This document shows, in pieces, positions 61,583 to 64,000 of a stretch of DNA of 64,000 nt. The stretch is taken from assembly GCA_937974245.1 (NCBI GenBank), contig CALJKV010000121.1:62001-126000 (forward strand). Direction: 5' to 3'. This stretch comes from an uncultured Chloroflexota bacterium (GTDB lineage Bacteria > Chloroflexota > Anaerolineae > Aggregatilineales > Phototrophicaceae). Made by a program: the position numbers and the translations under genes. Position 1 is the stretch's first letter; the number at the start of each line of letters is the position of its first letter. Under the pieces are notes generated by a model that had not been told where the DNA came from, searched no databases, and saw nothing but the letters and a program-made list of their open reading frames with translations.

Positions 61583-63425
61583 CCTGAGATTTGAAGAAGA
61601 AGAATTTCAAGCACAGTTCAACGGTGGCACGCTGCTGCGCATACTCTCCCAGCTCAAACCCCACTGGAAATGGGTAGTGGGTTTTCTGGCATCGGTGGGC
61701 GTGGTTTCGATCACGGAGGCGTATTTCACCTTCCTGGTGAAGCGAATCATTGACGAAGGCATCACCGCCGGGAACTGGGACAAAATCCTGGAGATTGGGA
61801 CGCAGTATGGTCTGCTCATCTTCATCTTTGCTGGTGCAGTGTTCGGCTTTATCGCTCTGACGGGCATTCTCGGCCAGCGGGTGATGTACGATCTGCGGCG
61901 CAAAATTTTCGACCACTTGCAAAACCTGTCATTCTCCTACTTTGACCGGACGCCGGTAGGCTGGATTATGTCACGGGTGACTTCCGATACTGAGCGTATC
62001 GCAGACCTGCTCACCTGGGGCCTGCTGGATGTGACCTGGGGCGCGTTGAATATCATCACGGCGATGTTCTTCATGTTCACCATTCACTGGCAGTTGACGC
62101 TCATCGTGCTGGTGCTGATCCCGATTCTGTTCGCGCTTGCTGTCTGGTTCAAGCAGAAAATCCTGGTCGAGTTCCGCAAAGTACGTAAGCTCAACTCAAA
62201 AATCACCGGGACTTTCAACGAGAATATTACCGGAGTGCGTGTTGTCAAGGCGCTGGTGCGCGAAGACGAAAATTTGCGCGAATTCGATTTACTGGCGAGC
62301 GATATGTACCGTTCGGCTTACCGGGCGGCCTGGTTGTCGGCGCTCTTCCTGCCGGTGGTGCAGATCATCAGCGCGGTGGCAATTGGCGGAGTCATCTGGT
62401 TCGGTGGTTTGCAGGTCGAAGCACTTGGCCTGACAATTGGCGGCGTCCAGGCATTCATTTCCTATATCACCTTCATGATGTGGCCGGTTCTGGAAATGGC
62501 GCGAGTCTACGCGGAGATGCAGCAGGCTATCGCTTCTGCCGAGCGCTTCTTCTCCCTGATGGATGCTAAACCGGAAGTTGTCAACCGCCCCGACGCACAC
62601 GAAGCGCCCTCAATGGCCGGTGACATTGAGTTCGACCACGTAGAGTTCTACTACGAGGCTGATAAGCCGGTGCTGCGCGACTTCAACCTGACCGTAAAGC
62701 AGGGCGAGACCATTGCGCTTGTCGGGCCAACCGGCGGCGGCAAGAGTACGATTGTCAACCTGTTGAGCCGTTTTTATGAACCGCGTAGCGGCGTCGTTCG
62801 CATCGGCGGGCGCGACTATACCGAGTACACTTTGCACGCCATTCACTCACGGCTAGGCGTCGTACTGCAAACCCCTCACCTGTTTTCCGGGACAGTGCGG
62901 GAAAACCTGCGCTACGGACGGTTGGACGCCAACGACGATGAAATCATCGCGGCGGCGAAGCTGGCGGGGGCGCACGATTTCATCATGGCACTGGAAAAAG
63001 GCTATGATGAGCAGGTTGGTGAGGGCGGCGTGCTCCTGTCTGTCGGGCAAAAGCAATTGATTAGTCTTGCCCGTGCAATCCTGGCGAAGCCTGACATCTT
63101 CATCATGGACGAGGCGACCAGTTCGGTAGACACACTCACTGAGGCGCTTATCCAGCAGGGCATGGAAGAACTCATGCAGCGCAGTACGAGTTTCATCATC
63201 GCTCACCGGCTCTCTACGATCCGCAAGGCTGACCGTATCATCGTGATCGAGAACGGGCAGATTGCCGAGATTGGCAGCCACCGCGAACTGCTCCGGCAGC
63301 GTGGGCACTACTACAACCTATATACCCGGCAGTTCCGTGACGAAATGGAACGGGAACACGACCCCTTCGCAAGCCAGGAAGCTGACATTGGGGAGCGTGC
63401 CACTGCACAACCCGCCGGAGACTAA
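61572..63425 (+). CDS. ABC exporter half-transporter, catalytic-site subunit
   Basis: 617 aa. A six-helix membrane domain (about 30-320) is followed by an ATPase with Walker A GPTGGGKST, Walker B IFIMDEATSSVD with the catalytic E514, and H-loop AHRLST. Its signature is altered to LSVGQKQ (residues 489-495), which would face the degenerate site of the partner. The pair should therefore have one consensus and one non-consensus ATP site. GTG start with GGAG 8 nt upstream inside the previous gene. Likely a multidrug or lipid exporter; the substrate is unknown. Confidence 0.94.
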   Translation: MSTDLRFEEEEFQAQFNGGTLLRILSQLKPHWKWVVGFLASVGVVSITEAYFTFLVKRIIDEGITAGNWDKILEIGTQYGLLIFIFAGAVFGFIALTGILGQRVMYDLRRKIFDHLQNLSFSYFDRTPVGWIMSRVTSDTERIADLLTWGLLDVTWGALNIITAMFFMFTIHWQLTLIVLVLIPILFALAVWFKQKILVEFRKVRKLNSKITGTFNENITGVRVVKALVREDENLREFDLLASDMYRSAYRAAWLSALFLPVVQIISAVAIGGVIWFGGLQVEALGLTIGGVQAFISYITFMMWPVLEMARVYAEMQQAIASAERFFSLMDAKPEVVNRPDAHEAPSMAGDIEFDHVEFYYEADKPVLRDFNLTVKQGETIALVGPTGGGKSTIVNLLSRFYEPRSGVVRIGGRDYTEYTLHAIHSRLGVVLQTPHLFSGTVRENLRYGRLDANDDEIIAAAKLAGAHDFIMALEKGYDEQVGEGGVLLSVGQKQLISLARAILAKPDIFIMDEATSSVDTLTEALIQQGMEELMQRSTSFIIAHRLSTIRKADRIIVIENGQIAEIGSHRELLRQRGHYYNLYTRQFRDEMEREHDPFASQEADIGERATAQPAGD

Positions 63426-63450
63426 CGCGGGCTGGGTTAGAGTGAATCGA

Positions 63451-63484
63451 AAACAGGGCAACTCGTAGTGGAGTCGCCCTGTTT
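63451..63484. terminator. Bidirectional terminator after the exporter operon
   Basis: A 13-bp stem with one mismatch (63451-63464 with 63471-63484) and loop GTAGTG. A-rich and T-rich ends on the two sides fit bidirectional use between convergent genes. Confidence 0.75.
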
Positions 63485-63499
63485 CATTTTGGGTGGTAT

Positions 63500-64000
63500 T
63501 CAGCCCGTTTTTTCCAGCACCCACTCCCCTATCCGGTCAATCGCCCGCTGCGACTCTGGCATATAGGGCGCGAAGAACTGCCAGACATGCCACATGGATG
63601 ACCAGATTTCCAGCGTCACCGGCACGCCCCCGGCCTCAGCACGTTGGGCCAACCTTTCGGCATCACTCAGCAACACTTCGTCATGCCCCACCTGTATGAA
63701 CAACGGCGGCAGGTCACCCAGATCCGCAAATACCGGGGAAAGCAGCGGATCACACGGGTCATGCTGTCCCATATAGTATTTGAGCACGACATGGTCATTA
63801 GGCGCTAGGTATGGGTCTGCTTCAGCGCGGGTCACAATGGAATCGCCCGACAGCGTAAAATCAATGAAAGGCGAGAGGCAGACACCCGCAGCTGGCAGCG
63901 GTTGATCGGCTTCACGCAGCCGTAGGAGCGTGGAGATGACCAGCCCACCCCCGGCAGAATCCCCTGCCAGCACAATAGCCGGGTCGCCACCATGATTGCT
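63500..64000 (-). CDS. HSL-family alpha/beta hydrolase, 5' partial
   Basis: The 3' part of an esterase/lipase of the hormone-sensitive lipase family; about 166 residues are visible and the frame runs off the window edge. The nucleophile elbow is LAGDSAGGGL. The catalytic Asp is in FIQVGHDEVLLSDAERLA and the His in WSSMWHVWQFFAP. CLSPFIDFTLSGDS is typical. The upstream oxyanion HGGG motif should lie beyond base 64000. Confidence 0.9.
   Translation of the reverse strand, partial: SNHGGDPAIVLAGDSAGGGLVISTLLRLREADQPLPAAGVCLSPFIDFTLSGDSIVTRAEADPYLAPNDHVVLKYYMGQHDPCDPLLSPVFADLGDLPPLFIQVGHDEVLLSDAERLAQRAEAGGVPVTLEIWSSMWHVWQFFAPYMPESQRAIDRIGEWVLEKTG

Overview
The window is ordinary bacterial chromosome of about 57 percent GC, most likely from a member of the Chloroflexota (Anaerolineae-like). 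This is an inference from gene content. It carries secreted proteins built from SH3b, LysM, CARDB and PPC modules joined by Thr/Pro-rich linkers, an NMT1-type uptake system, a GldA/F/G-like ABC operon with a DUF4340 protein, a deazaflavin-type reductase and many membrane glycosyltransferases. No lipopolysaccharide or outer-membrane assembly gene is seen. There is no rRNA, phage, insertion sequence or CRISPR array. The only RNA gene found is tRNA-Arg(ACG), with its own promoter and terminator.

Layout. 1-1479: the end of an EamA exporter and a divergent GreA-like factor. 1726-6766 (minus): a five-gene NMT1/THI5-type ABC uptake operon in which one permease carries an extra extracytoplasmic domain and a small membrane protein is inserted. 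6933-10300 (minus): a monoacylglycerol-lipase-like hydrolase, a membrane-anchored DUF385 reductase, an MFS exporter and a decayed cystathionine gamma-synthase-type pseudogene. 10626-14837 (plus): the GldA/F/G-DUF4340 operon. 14889-17887: tRNA-Arg, then a MacB-like ATPase/permease pair. 17931-26722 (minus): MFS, GT4 glycosyltransferase, a TIR-domain remnant, an FAD oxidoreductase and a 1429-residue YfhO-flippase fusion. 26933-30654: MsrB, a lone receiver protein and two tandem GT1 glycosyltransferases.

30827-36542: a PIG-V-like mannosyltransferase, a branched-chain aminotransferase, an AadA-like nucleotidyltransferase, a membrane GT2 and an OmpR-type regulator. 36605-41642 (minus): a multi-PPC lipoprotein, D-Ala-D-Ala ligase and an AlkZ-like winged-helix protein. 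41814-43354 (plus): four small genes (HhH, HEAT-like, DUF2277, VOC). 43402-52190 (minus): a Tyr-rich secreted protein, a sarcosine-oxidase-like flavoenzyme, oligoendopeptidase F and a 1265-residue secreted subtilase. 52534-59450: a YdcZ-type transporter, a LysM protein, an aldo/keto reductase, an SH3b/CARDB lipoprotein, an FHA protein and a flavin monooxygenase. 59768-63425: a two-subunit ABC exporter with one degenerate ATP site. The window ends inside an HSL-type esterase gene.

The main themes are export and modification of surface material (flippase fusion, glycosyltransferases, ABC systems) and large secreted or lipid-anchored multidomain proteins. No clearly new multi-gene system was identified. 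The most unusual items are the YfhO-flippase fusion, the permease with an embedded binding-protein-like domain, the Tyr-rich secreted protein and a dispersed near-identical hairpin element.
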